From positions 1 to 18,461 of the forward strand of contig JADIND010000095.1 in the NCBI GenBank assembly GCA_017694215.1: DNA of 18,461 bases, written 5' to 3'. Below are positions 1 to 6,076 of this stretch, piece after piece. A program made the position numbers and the translations under genes. The first letter of the stretch is position 1; the number at the start of each line of letters is the position of its first letter. Under the pieces are notes generated by a model. It was not told the DNA's origin. It searched no databases and saw nothing but the letters and a program-made list of their open reading frames with translations. This DNA is from Candidatus Scatousia excrementipullorum. Its GTDB lineage: Bacteria > Cyanobacteriota > Vampirovibrionia > Gastranaerophilales > Gastranaerophilaceae.

Positions 1-163
1 TTGCGGCTTTCAAAGCATCTACACCTTTTTTATGACCGAATGCCGAGGGAAGATTTTTCTCTTTTGCCCAGCGTCTGTTTCCGTCCATAATAATTGCTAT
101 GTGGCGTAATTTCGTATTTTTAACTATATCAATTATTTCCTGCTCTTTATCAACGGTTAACAT
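1..163 (-). CDS. uppS: Undecaprenyl diphosphate synthase, N-terminal part (cut by window edge)
   Basis: Reading the minus strand from ATG at 163 gives about 54 residues that run off the left edge. They contain [13 protein letters not shown] followed by a GHKKG segment, the N-terminal signature of cis-prenyltransferases. In this family the Asp of MDGN binds the pyrophosphate/Mg2+ and the following Asn/Arg/Trp line the active site. The enzyme condenses eight isopentenyl units onto farnesyl diphosphate to make the C55 lipid carrier used for peptidoglycan and surface polysaccharides. An AAAGG Shine-Dalgarno lies about 7 nt upstream of the ATG. The gene diverges from the RgpF-like gene, and an extended -10 sits at 192-200. 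The C-terminal part is outside the window. Identity is secure from the motif; full length cannot be judged. Confidence 0.93.
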   Translation of the reverse strand, partial: MLTVDKEQEIIDIVKNTKLRHIAIIMDGNRRWAKEKNLPSAFGHKKGVDALKAA

Positions 164-191
164 TTTAGTTCCTTTAAAATTGTGCAAATGA

Positions 192-220
192 ATTATAGCA
201 CGAAAAAATTTTACTGCAAA
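192..220 (-). promoter_or_regulatory. uppS promoter with extended -10
   Basis: On the minus strand the extended -10 TGCTATAAT occupies 200..192. A TTTGCA hexamer (4 of 6 matches to TTGACA) lies at 220..215 with a 17-nt spacer. The predicted start is near 185, giving a leader of about 20 nt that contains the AAAGG ribosome binding site. Both the match and the spacing are good. Confidence 0.65.
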
Positions 221-244
221 AATTTCAAAACATTATGCTATAAT
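215..244 (+). promoter_or_regulatory. Promoter of the RgpF-like gene, extended -10
   Basis: TGCTATAAT (TG at 236-237, TATAAT at 239-244) is an extended -10. The possible -35 is TGCAAA at 215-220 with an 18-nt spacer. These are the same six bases used, on the other strand, as the -35 of uppS. The -35 match is weak, so the call rests on the extended -10, which is 24 nt upstream of the chosen ATG. Confidence 0.55.
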
Positions 245-268
245 TACATTACAAATAAAAGGACAGGT

Positions 269-1165
269 ATGAAAAGAGCGGTTGTTTTCGCACATTATGA
301 CAAAGATTCCATAATTGATGATTATGTAATTTATTATCTTAAAGCTTTAAAAAACTGTATTGAAAAAGTGATTTTCGTATCCTGCTGCAACCTTTCGCAG
401 ACAGAAAAGGATAAACTTGAACAAATCGCGGATTATATCATTGCAGAACCGCATAAAGAATACGATTTCGGCTCCTACAAACGCGGATTTGAGGTTATAA
501 AAAAAGAAGGTCTGAGCAATTACGAAGAAATAATTTTCGCAAACGATTCCTGCTTCGGTCCTCTTTACCCTCTCGAAACGGTTCTTGAAACAATGGAAGA
601 AAAAAACTGTGATTTCTGGGGAATTACCAAAAATTACTTTGGCTTTAGCAAGAGAATCCCGCATATTCAAAGTTTCTTTATTGCATTCAGAAAAAATGTT
701 TTTATGGACGGGGAATTTTTAAACTTTATCAAAAACATAAAAGCAGAAACCTGTAAGAATGATGTTATAAAAAAATACGAAATCGGCTTATCGCAAATGC
801 TTTACAAAAACGGTTACAAAGATGCCGCATACATCAATGCTTATAAAAACATTTCCAATCCGACAATTATTAAATGGGAACAGCTCATTTTAAAATACAA
901 TATGCCGCTATTAAAATGTAATCTGATAAGAATGCACTATACTGATTATACGACTGTTGATAACTGGCAGGAAGTCATTAAAACAACCCCATATCCCGTT
1001 GAGCTTATAGAAAAAAATATCAGAAGAACAAAAGACCCGAACGGCAAAGAATTAAACGCCCCTAAATTTATTAAAAATTTCCTGTTTAATTATATTATGA
1101 ATTCTCCTAATATAATACGCTATCCGGTTATGAAGATTGCAAAAATATTTTTTTCAAAAGCTTAA
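269..1165 (+). CDS. RgpF-family (rhamnan synthesis protein F-like) glycosyltransferase
   Basis: The protein of 298 aa resembles the rhamnan synthesis F (RgpF) family, which helps assemble rhamnose-glucose type cell-wall polysaccharides. Visible features are an N-terminal segment around VVFAHYD (residues 5-11), the block FANDSCFGPLYP (residues 90-101; NDS..GP is the hallmark of the family), HIQSFFIAF (132-140), and a C-terminal YPVELIEKNI stretch. An upstream in-frame ATG at 182 exists, but ATG 269 is preferred. It has AAAAGGA at 257-263, the upstream extension overlaps the promoter, and homologues begin near this point. There is no signal peptide, so the protein is probably cytoplasmic or membrane-associated. 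Its 3' end overlaps the convergent glycosyltransferase gene by 38 bp. The sugar donor and acceptor cannot be inferred. Confidence 0.8.
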   Translation: MKRAVVFAHYDKDSIIDDYVIYYLKALKNCIEKVIFVSCCNLSQTEKDKLEQIADYIIAEPHKEYDFGSYKRGFEVIKKEGLSNYEEIIFANDSCFGPLYPLETVLETMEEKNCDFWGITKNYFGFSKRIPHIQSFFIAFRKNVFMDGEFLNFIKNIKAETCKNDVIKKYEIGLSQMLYKNGYKDAAYINAYKNISNPTIIKWEQLILKYNMPLLKCNLIRMHYTDYTTVDNWQEVIKTTPYPVELIEKNIRRTKDPNGKELNAPKFIKNFLFNYIMNSPNIIRYPVMKIAKIFFSKA

Positions 1166-1937
1166 CAAGAATAAAAGCCGGAATTGTATATAAAATAAAG
1201 AGCAATAATCCGAAAGAAGGTTTTTTCCTGAAAACTTCAATCATTGCAAGAACATTTGTCATAATACAATTTGCGGAACTCTTTTGATTTATATAACTGT
1301 CAGAATGTATTCTCCAATTCGTAAGCTTCTTATCAAGGTAATAAAATTTGTTTCCGTAAGCCATTTGAATATAAAGCCACCAGTCAAGCAGCCTGTCAGA
1401 CGGAGTATTCCAGTTGACGTTGTCAAATAAATCCTTTCTTATCATAACGGAAGAAAATGTCAGGATACGGTTTTGCAAATTCATATCCCAGAACATATTT
1501 CTCGGATATTTCTGACTTCTCAAAAATCTTCTGTTCTCCTCCGCAAGAAATTTCATCCTGCCGGCATTGCCGACGAGTTCAACGTCGTTAAAAATCACAG
1601 CCGCATCCGGATTTTTCAAAATAACTTTAAATTTTTCCGCAAGATAATCCGGCGACCAGGTATCGTCGCTTTCGAGAACAGCAATCCATTTCCCGCTTGC
1701 ATATTTTAAAGCCTTTTCCAGAGTAGCCTCGAGCCCCATATTCATATCATTAACAACGGTTCTCACACGCCTGTCAGAAACCGCTGATTTTGTGATAATT
1801 TCAACCGACATATCCTCGGAAGCATCATCAATAACTATCAGCTCCCAATCATCAAATGTCTGATTTTTCACCGACTCAATGGTATCTTTTATATATTTTT
1901 CATAATTATAACTTGTAACAATAACTGAAACGAACAT
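1128..1937 (-). CDS. Family 2 (GT-A) glycosyltransferase
   Basis: The 269-aa protein has a typical GT2 start, VSVIVTSYN at residues 3-11, then VIDDAS (35-40), the ESDD acid motif that binds metal and nucleotide-sugar (89-92), and a DRLLDWW block in the acceptor domain. The C-terminus is hydrophobic, with a likely membrane segment at about 242-262 followed by basic residues. This suggests transfer of a sugar to a lipid-linked acceptor at the inner membrane face. The frame is open upstream to 2087, but those 50 residues are low-complexity, overlap the neighbour and have no family match, so ATG 1937 is chosen. No Shine-Dalgarno precedes it; a TATAAT ends exactly 6 nt before the ATG. The gene converges with the RgpF-like gene and is probably part of the same surface-glycan function. 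Confidence 0.85.
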   Translation of the reverse strand: MFVSVIVTSYNYEKYIKDTIESVKNQTFDDWELIVIDDASEDMSVEIITKSAVSDRRVRTVVNDMNMGLEATLEKALKYASGKWIAVLESDDTWSPDYLAEKFKVILKNPDAAVIFNDVELVGNAGRMKFLAEENRRFLRSQKYPRNMFWDMNLQNRILTFSSVMIRKDLFDNVNWNTPSDRLLDWWLYIQMAYGNKFYYLDKKLTNWRIHSDSYINQKSSANCIMTNVLAMIEVFRKKPSFGLLLFILYTIPAFILVKLLKKIFLQSS

Positions 1938-1943
1938 AAGCAA

Positions 1944-1972
1944 ATTATAAAAAAACAATCTATAGCAGACAA
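1944..1972 (-). promoter_or_regulatory. Promoter of the GT2 gene, predicted leaderless start
   Basis: On the minus strand TTGTCT (1972..1967) and TATAAT (1949..1944) are separated by 17 nt. The ATG at 1937 follows the -10 after exactly 6 nt, so transcription should start at or within a base or two of the A of the start codon. Confidence 0.6.
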
Positions 1973-2021
1973 TACACCAAATATTGTAATATTTCTTAAT
2001 GAAATACAAAAAATTAGCAAT

Positions 2022-2053
2022 TTTACAGGAAGTAAATACTTTATATATATAAT
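2022..2053 (+). promoter_or_regulatory. Possible promoter of the 174-aa gene
   Basis: TTTACA at 2022-2027 and TATATA/TATAAT within 2044-2053 precede the gene. The spacing is 16 or 20 nt depending on the -10 chosen, so the exact boxes are uncertain. The leader would carry the AAGAGGG ribosome binding site at 2064-2070. Confidence 0.35.
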
Positions 2054-2076
2054 AATAGGAAAAAAGAGGGATTGTC

Positions 2077-2601
2077 ATGTCGAACATTAATCCGATAGAT
2101 GCAGTAAAAAATTATTATAACTCGCTTGACAGTGAGGGTAAAGCTAACTTTCAAAAAGAAACAGGCTTTGGCGGACTTTCAAGTTTAAGCATTATGTCTA
2201 TGGACTTTGCAGAGCAATTCTGCAAAAGCCATAATATTAATTTGAATGCTGATTCTGTATGGAACCTTTATGAAAAAGGCAAAGCGGATTATGCTAAAGC
2301 ACTTGGCAGATATAACGAAGCCGAAGCAATTTATCAGGACTTAAAAGCACAGCAGGATACAGCAAAAGCAAAATATGACTCTCTTGTAAAAAATTATGTT
2401 GCCGATAACGGTGAAGATGCACAAATCACCAGCACACAGGATAAAGAATTCAGAAACAAATCAAAATATACAACAGATTTAATAAAAAATACAAAAGCAG
2501 CGGATTCTGCAGTAATGCTTGCACTCGATGCACGCCGAAATGCGGTTAACGAACAACGTCATGGTCTTATGTACGGTGCAGGCCTGAATTTGAACGGCTA
2601 A
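2077..2601 (+). CDS. Unrecognised 174-aa helical protein
   Basis: I do not recognise this protein. It starts at an ATG 6 nt after AAGAGGG. The first 65 residues are mixed and include IDAVKNYYNSLD. Residues about 65-130 are Ala/Lys/Asp-rich with many Tyr and look like one or two long helices or a coiled coil (YAKALGRYNEAEAIYQ, then DTAKAKYDSLVKNY). A second Ala/Arg helix (SAVMLALDARRNAVNEQ) precedes a short GAGLNLNG tail. There are no Cys-rich motifs, signal peptide or membrane segment, so it is probably cytoplasmic or a structural/export substrate of unknown role. It stands alone between divergent and downstream promoters. Codon use matches its neighbours. It may be lineage-restricted. Confidence 0.75.
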   Translation: MSNINPIDAVKNYYNSLDSEGKANFQKETGFGGLSSLSIMSMDFAEQFCKSHNINLNADSVWNLYEKGKADYAKALGRYNEAEAIYQDLKAQQDTAKAKYDSLVKNYVADNGEDAQITSTQDKEFRNKSKYTTDLIKNTKAADSAVMLALDARRNAVNEQRHGLMYGAGLNLNG

Positions 2602-2644
2602 TATTTTTTATATCATGCTTTGTAACGCCATTTTAACAGAACGG

Positions 2645-2672
2645 TTGATTTTTTTCTTTGATATATTATTAT
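2645..2672 (+). promoter_or_regulatory. rpsO promoter
   Basis: TTGATT (2645-2650) and TATTAT (2667-2672) are separated by 16 nt. Transcription should start near 2679, leaving a leader of about 48 nt that contains a hairpin and the AAAGGA site. Confidence 0.5.
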
Positions 2673-2682
2673 GAGCTGTGTA

Positions 2683-2706
2683 GAGTGCTTACGCCAATAG
2701 TCACTC
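2683..2706 (+). promoter_or_regulatory. Hairpin in the rpsO 5' leader
   Basis: GAGTG (2683-2687) pairs with CACTC (2702-2706), enclosing a 14-nt loop. TGT just upstream and ACA just downstream can extend the stem across a 3-nt bulge. It sits 8-12 nt before the AAAGGA of rpsO. Many bacteria control S15 synthesis through structures in this leader, so an autoregulatory role is possible. This is inference only. Confidence 0.3.
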
Positions 2707-2726
2707 ACAACATAAAGGAAATTAAA

Positions 2727-2993
2727 ATGCCAAACTTGAAAAACAAACTCGACATCATTAAAGAATATGGTGCAAACGAAAAAGATACCGGCTCCGTAGA
2801 AGTTCAGATTGCTTTGTTGAGCCAGAAAATTTCTGAATTAACAGAACACTTGAAAACCAACCAGAAAGATTTCGCTACAAAAAGAGGTCTTTTGATGATG
2901 GTCGGAAGAAGAAAAAGATTACTCTCTTATCTCAAGGAAAGAAACCTTGACGGTTACAGAGAATTAATCAAAAAACTCGGTATCAGAGGTTAA
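2727..2993 (+). CDS. rpsO: Ribosomal protein S15 (uS15)
   Basis: The 88-aa product is a full-length S15 (family about 88-89 aa) that binds the central domain of 16S rRNA and helps form intersubunit bridges. Diagnostic blocks are [27 protein letters not shown] and the strongly conserved [16 protein letters not shown], ending in [12 protein letters not shown]. The frame is open further upstream, but ATG 2727 matches the family start and has AAAGGA at 2714-2719. The gene has its own promoter and a strong terminator, so it is monocistronic here; in many bacteria it is followed by pnp, which is absent. Regulation by S15 binding to the leader hairpin is plausible. Confidence 0.97.
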   Translation: MPNLKNKLDIIKEYGANEKDTGSVEVQIALLSQKISELTEHLKTNQKDFATKRGLLMMVGRRKRLLSYLKERNLDGYRELIKKLGIRG

Positions 2994-3010
2994 TTTTCAA
3001 ATTCTTACAC

Positions 3011-3046
3011 AAAACGGCATCCTCTTTTAAGGCGGGTGCCGTTTTT
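3011..3046 (+). terminator. Intrinsic terminator of rpsO
   Basis: A 9-bp perfect stem (3011-3019 with 3037-3045) contains ACGGCA/TGCCGT, with further U-G/C-G pairs possible inside. It runs into a T tract at 3042-3046. It lies 18 nt after the rpsO stop. Confidence 0.9.
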
Positions 3047-3100
3047 ATATTAACGAGAGCCGTTCTGTGGCGATGTATCAGATTAAAAAAGGGAGAACAA

Positions 3101-4303
3101 ATGAAAGCACTGAAATCAATGCGGCTGCACATAGGAATTTTCGGAAAAACGAATGCGGGAAAATCCGCATTTTTAAACCGAATTACAAATCAGGATGTAT
3201 CAATAGTTTCGGATATTGCAGGCACAACAACGGATGTTGTTGAAAAATCCATGGAACTTCTCCCTGTTGGTCCTGTGGTATTTCTGGATACTGCAGGGAT
3301 AAACGATTCCACACAACTCGGCGAAGAACGCATTGAAAAAACAATGAAAGTCATCAACCGTACGGATATCGCAGTTATCCTTTGCGATTATACGGGATTT
3401 GATAATTACGAAATTAATCTTGTGAAAAAATTTGAGGAACTGAATATTCCTTACATTGTTGTCATTAATAAATCAGATATTGAAGAAATTTCCGATGACA
3501 AATATAAAAAAATAGTCGAAAATGTCAAAGACGGAACTGCCATTTTAAAAACATCGGCAAAAACCGATGAGGATATTGTTTTTAAATTCAAAGCAAAACT
3601 TGTCAAAATGCTTCCTGAAGATTACGTTAATTCACCGAAAATCGCAGGGGATCTGGTACCGCCCAAAAGCACGGTTATCCTTGTAATTCCGATAGATAAA
3701 GAGGCACCGAAAGGCAGAATTATACTCCCGCAGGTTCAGACGATACGAGATTTGCTGGACAGTAATTGTTTGACTTACGTTGTGAAGGTTCCGGAACTCA
3801 AGCAGGCACTTGATAATCTGAAAGAGCCGCCTTCACTTGTTGTCACGGATTCACAGGCTTTTAAAGAGGTTGCGGAAATTGTTCCGGGAAATATCAAACT
3901 TACCTCTTTTTCCATACTTTTTGCAAGATTAAAAGGGGATTTAGAAGCCTTTAAAAACGGAGCAAATGCCATAGAAAACCTCAAAGACGGCGACAGGGTT
4001 CTTATTCTGGAAAGCTGCACCCATCACGCAATAGAAGATGATATCGGCAGAGTAAAAATCCCTAATCTGCTTTTGAAAAAAACAGGTAAAAATTTAATTA
4101 TAGAAAATTACGCGGGACATGATTTCCCTGATATTGATAAATACAGCCTTATCATACACTGTGGAGCGTGCATGACCAACCGCCGCGAAATATTATCAAG
4201 GATTCTTATTGCAAATAAAAAAAGAATTCCGATAACAAACTACGGAATAACGATTTCATACTGCCTCGGAATTCTAAAAAGAGCTGTACAAATTTTTGAA
4301 TAA
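3101..4303 (+). CDS. hydF: [FeFe]-hydrogenase H-cluster maturation GTPase HydF
   Basis: The 400-aa length is typical of HydF, the scaffold GTPase on which the HydE/HydG products are assembled into the 2Fe subcluster before delivery to apo-hydrogenase. The N-terminal GTPase domain shows G1 GKTNAGKS (15-22), the GTTTD switch-I region (41-45), G3 DTAG (63-66) and G4 NKSD (123-126). A dimerisation domain follows. The C-terminal cluster domain has C306-T-H308 and H353-C354-x2-C357, the CxH...HCxxC ligand set for the [4Fe-4S] cluster. A strong GGGAG precedes the ATG by 5 nt. hydE and hydG are not in the window, but a hydrogenase lies about 12.5 kb downstream. No promoter is obvious in the 54 nt after the rpsO terminator. 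All key residues are present. Confidence 0.96.
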   Translation: MKALKSMRLHIGIFGKTNAGKSAFLNRITNQDVSIVSDIAGTTTDVVEKSMELLPVGPVVFLDTAGINDSTQLGEERIEKTMKVINRTDIAVILCDYTGFDNYEINLVKKFEELNIPYIVVINKSDIEEISDDKYKKIVENVKDGTAILKTSAKTDEDIVFKFKAKLVKMLPEDYVNSPKIAGDLVPPKSTVILVIPIDKEAPKGRIILPQVQTIRDLLDSNCLTYVVKVPELKQALDNLKEPPSLVVTDSQAFKEVAEIVPGNIKLTSFSILFARLKGDLEAFKNGANAIENLKDGDRVLILESCTHHAIEDDIGRVKIPNLLLKKTGKNLIIENYAGHDFPDIDKYSLIIHCGACMTNRREILSRILIANKKRIPITNYGITISYCLGILKRAVQIFE

Positions 4304-4339
4304 AAAGGTGAACCGTATTCAAAATCTTAAAAAAAAATA

Positions 4340-4418
4340 GGCGGCACGAACTGCCGGAGGGTTTTTCGACACTCCGCTATCACACTGCCGCCGCAACATG
4401 TCATCCTGAAAGCGTAGA
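4340..4418 (+). repeat. 79-bp dispersed hairpin repeat, copy A (after hydF)
   Basis: This copy aligns without gaps to 18383-18461 over 79 positions, with about 13 differences counted by eye. It begins with a short hairpin plus T tract and ends with the conserved block CATGTCATCCTGAAAG followed by CGTAGA. Copy B stops at the window edge, so the full element may be longer. Confidence 0.8.
4342..4366 (+). terminator. Terminator-like hairpin downstream of hydF, within repeat A
   Basis: CGGCA (4342-4346) pairs with TGCCG (4352-4356) around a 5-nt loop. A T5 tract follows at 4362-4366 after GAGGG. The stem is short and the T tract is offset by 5 nt, so termination may be partial. GGCGGCA at 4340-4346 can instead pair with TGCCGCC at 4386-4392. 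Confidence 0.5.
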
Positions 4419-4501
4419 AAAATTAGTTGAGCCTTTTTAAGCGAAACTTTATTTTTCAAGTAATGTAGGTTTTGGGAATCTCTGATTACCGAGACATTTT
4501 T

Positions 4502-4537
4502 GTTGTGGTAAATTAAAAAATTAAAATTTACCACAAC
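4502..4537. repeat. Perfect 13-bp AT-rich hairpin
   Basis: Positions 4502-4514 are the exact reverse complement of 4525-4537, with a 10-nt A/T loop. GTAGGTT at 4465-4471 could compete for the distal arm by pairing with AACCTAC at 4535-4541. There is no T tract, so it is not a standard terminator. Confidence 0.75.
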
Positions 4538-4587
4538 CTACTGTTCTATCGTCCGTCCGTAAATCCGCCGTAGGGAGAGGGAATATT

Positions 4588-4621
4588 ATGCGTCATTGCG
4601 GGCTCCGACCCGCAATCGCAT
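4588..4621. repeat. GC-rich hairpin with a 2-nt bulge
   Basis: ATTGCGGG (4595-4602) pairs with CCCGCAAT (4609-4616) around a 6-nt loop. ATGCG (4588-4592) pairs with CGCAT (4617-4621), leaving TC as a bulge. The GTCATTGCG core resembles widespread small intergenic repeats. No T tract follows. Confidence 0.7.
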
Positions 4622-4891
4622 TACCGCAGCAGCCTGTCATCCTGAACTGGCTGCAAAATCCGTTGAGACGAAGTCGAAACGTGATTTTATGCCCCTACCT
4701 GGTGTTTCAGGATCTCTTAATTATGACAAATAAAGAGATTCTAAACAGTCACAAATTTCGTGAGCCGCAGCAGTTAACGTTTCAGAATGACATGAGGAAA
4801 ATCCCCCTTCTCTTCCCCCTTTAGAAAAATGGAGCTCGGGCTCTGCTGCCTTTGTTTATCATATAAATCCTTCTACATTCACTTTATTACA

Positions 4892-5065
4892 CTAATGTTT
4901 AAACAGGTCTTTGACGGAAAACTTTTTCAGATTTTCATTGTGAAATTCAAGCATCTTTTTTGCAATAGGATTCGTCTGACGTGCCGGTTTTACTTTCTTC
5001 TCAACCCGTTCTTCCGTCTTTTCGTTTTCTATTACGGTTAATTTTCGCTCTTTTCTGTTATCCAT
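4892..5065 (-). CDS. Small charged 57-aa protein, unrecognised
   Basis: Translation of the minus strand from ATG 5065 to TAG 4892 gives 57 residues without interruption. It is rich in Lys/Glu/Arg in the first half (MDNRKERKLTVIENEKTEER) and ends in FSVKDLFKH, which looks like a conserved short C-terminal helix. There is no signal peptide or Cys motif. Codon choice (AAA, GAA, ATT) matches neighbouring genes, and the hydrophilic periodic composition is unlike a random frame. A TATAAT ends 6 nt before the ATG and no Shine-Dalgarno serves this start. It lies 100 nt after the recombinase in the same direction. Function is unknown; existence is inferred. Confidence 0.55.
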   Translation of the reverse strand: MDNRKERKLTVIENEKTEERVEKKVKPARQTNPIAKKMLEFHNENLKKFSVKDLFKH

Positions 5066-5071
5066 AAAGAC

Positions 5072-5077
5072 ATTATA
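5072..5077 (-). promoter_or_regulatory. -10 box of the 57-aa gene
   Basis: TATAAT reads on the minus strand at 5077..5072, and the ATG at 5065 follows after 6 nt. No good -35 is visible at 17 nt (TGTTTT). AGAGG upstream would instead serve an out-of-frame ATG that ends after 11 codons. Confidence 0.4.
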
Positions 5078-5102
5078 CCTCTATATTTATATAAAAAACA
5101 GC

Positions 5103-5130
5103 TTGACACAAAAATTGCCCTCAATATTAT
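5103..5130 (+). promoter_or_regulatory. Consensus-like promoter antisense to the recombinase gene
   Basis: A perfect TTGACA (5103-5108) is followed after 16 nt by TATTAT (5125-5130). It points rightward into the 3' end of the minus-strand recombinase gene, where no plus-strand gene is seen. This is the best -35 in the window and may make an antisense RNA. The region is AT-rich, so chance occurrence is possible. Confidence 0.4.
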
Positions 5131-5164
5131 ATAAATCATATATAACTTTACATTGCTTAATAAT

Positions 5165-6076
5165 TTATGCCCTCGGATGGGTTTCATTGTAAACTTCTTT
5201 TAAGTGCTGGGAAGAAATGTGGGTGTAAATCTGGGTGTTTGAAATACTTGCGTGCCCGAGAAGCTCCTGCACGACTCTCAAATCCGCCCCGTTTTCAATT
5301 AAATGAGTTGCAAAACTGTGCCGGAAAACGTGCGGGGTCACGTGTTTCGGAAGCTGAATTTTTTCGACGGTATCGTTTATAACGTTTCTTATCGTTCTGG
5401 TTTGCAGTCTATAGCCCGTGTTATTGATAAAAACAGGCGAATTTTCGTTTTCTTCCACCCTGTAGCCCTTTGCAACAAGCGGTCTGGCTGTTTTTATATA
5501 ACGCTCAAGATATGATTTTGCACGGTCAGAAACAAGTATAATACGCTCCTTTGCACCTTTTCCGAAAACACGGATTTCGTTGTTTGCAAGGTTTAAATCC
5601 TCAAAATTCAGCCCGCTGAGTTCCGATACCCGCATTCCCGTCGCCCATAAAAGTTCCAGTATGGCTTTGTTTCTGAATCCAGCTGGTGTTTCAATTTGTA
5701 TGTTATTTAAAATCTGCTCAACCTCAAACTGCGTGAGGAATTTAGGCAGTGTTTTCGGTCGTTTCGGGGCTGTAAGATTTATTGCCGGATTTGTTTCTAT
5801 TTTCTTTTCCCGATACAAATATTTATAAAAAGTTCGAAGTGAGGCAATTTTTCTTGCGATTGTGTTTTTTTTATAATTAAACTTCTGTATAAAATGGAGA
5901 TATTCACGCACTTTCGGAAAATCAACAGCACACGCTCCCGTGTCGCCAAGCCAGAGCAAAAAGTCAAGAATGTCCGAACAGTAAGCCTTTGCGGTGTGTT
6001 CGGAAAAATTTCTCTCTACAAGAATGTATGTTCTAAAATCCTCTAAATCATGTTTTGAACTTGAATTTAAACCCAT
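5165..6076 (-). CDS. Tyrosine recombinase of the XerC/XerD type
   Basis: The 303-aa protein has the usual Xer size and layout. The N-terminal SAM-like core-binding domain (about 8-91) includes FRTYILVERNFSEHTAKAY. The catalytic domain has all expected residues: R149 (in ATGMRVSEL), K173 (in FGKGAKER), H249 and R252 (HVFRHSFATHL), H275 (LLGHASI) and the nucleophile Y284 (QIYTH). Xer enzymes resolve chromosome dimers at dif sites. The frame extends upstream, but two adjacent ATGs at 6079 and 6076 fit the family; 6076 is taken because AAGG lies 6 nt before it. A TATAAT at 6112..6107 may be its promoter. Whether it is XerC, XerD or a single Xer cannot be decided here, and no dif site was recognised nearby. 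Confidence 0.92.
   Translation of the reverse strand: MGLNSSSKHDLEDFRTYILVERNFSEHTAKAYCSDILDFLLWLGDTGACAVDFPKVREYLHFIQKFNYKKNTIARKIASLRTFYKYLYREKKIETNPAINLTAPKRPKTLPKFLTQFEVEQILNNIQIETPAGFRNKAILELLWATGMRVSELSGLNFEDLNLANNEIRVFGKGAKERIILVSDRAKSYLERYIKTARPLVAKGYRVEENENSPVFINNTGYRLQTRTIRNVINDTVEKIQLPKHVTPHVFRHSFATHLIENGADLRVVQELLGHASISNTQIYTHISSQHLKEVYNETHPRA

Larger units (their letters stand above)
4397..4794. repeat. Inverted pair of the CATGTCATCCTGAAA motif bounding a repeat block
   Basis: The 15-mer at 4397-4411 recurs inverted at 4780-4794 with one mismatch. A shorter internal inverted pair joins ATCCTGAA (4639-4646) to TTCAGGAT (4706-4713), and the motif start TGTCATCC recurs at 4635. 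Such motifs are common in small palindromic intergenic repeats of many bacteria. No transposase or target duplication was seen. Confidence 0.6.
4304..4891. other. Non-coding interval filled with hairpins and dispersed palindromic repeats
   Basis: No convincing gene was found in this 588-nt stretch; short frames here cross repeats and lack ribosome sites. From left to right it holds a terminator-like hairpin inside a 79-bp dispersed repeat, a 13-bp AT-rich hairpin, a GC-rich bulged hairpin, copies of the TGTCATCCTGAA motif in both orientations, and a direct repeat CCGCAGCAG (4624 and 4766). It looks like a pile-up of small intergenic repeat elements between hydF and the next minus-strand gene. 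Confidence 0.7.

Noticed and set aside
1938..2087. N-terminal 50-residue extension of the GT2 gene
   Set aside because: It is low-complexity, overlaps the promoter and the divergent gene, and the family starts at VSVIVTSYN.
4640..4720. Insertion sequence or CRISPR array suggested by repeats
   Set aside because: There is no transposase, no regular spacer-repeat spacing, and repeat copies are few and of differing orientation.
4319..4824. Frames of 70-80 codons in the repeat block after hydF
   Set aside because: They read through hairpins and dispersed repeats, lack ribosome sites and show no recognisable protein features.
5041..5165. A dif site next to the Xer recombinase
   Set aside because: No 28-bp pair of imperfect inverted XerC/XerD half-sites with a 6-bp centre was recognised by eye.
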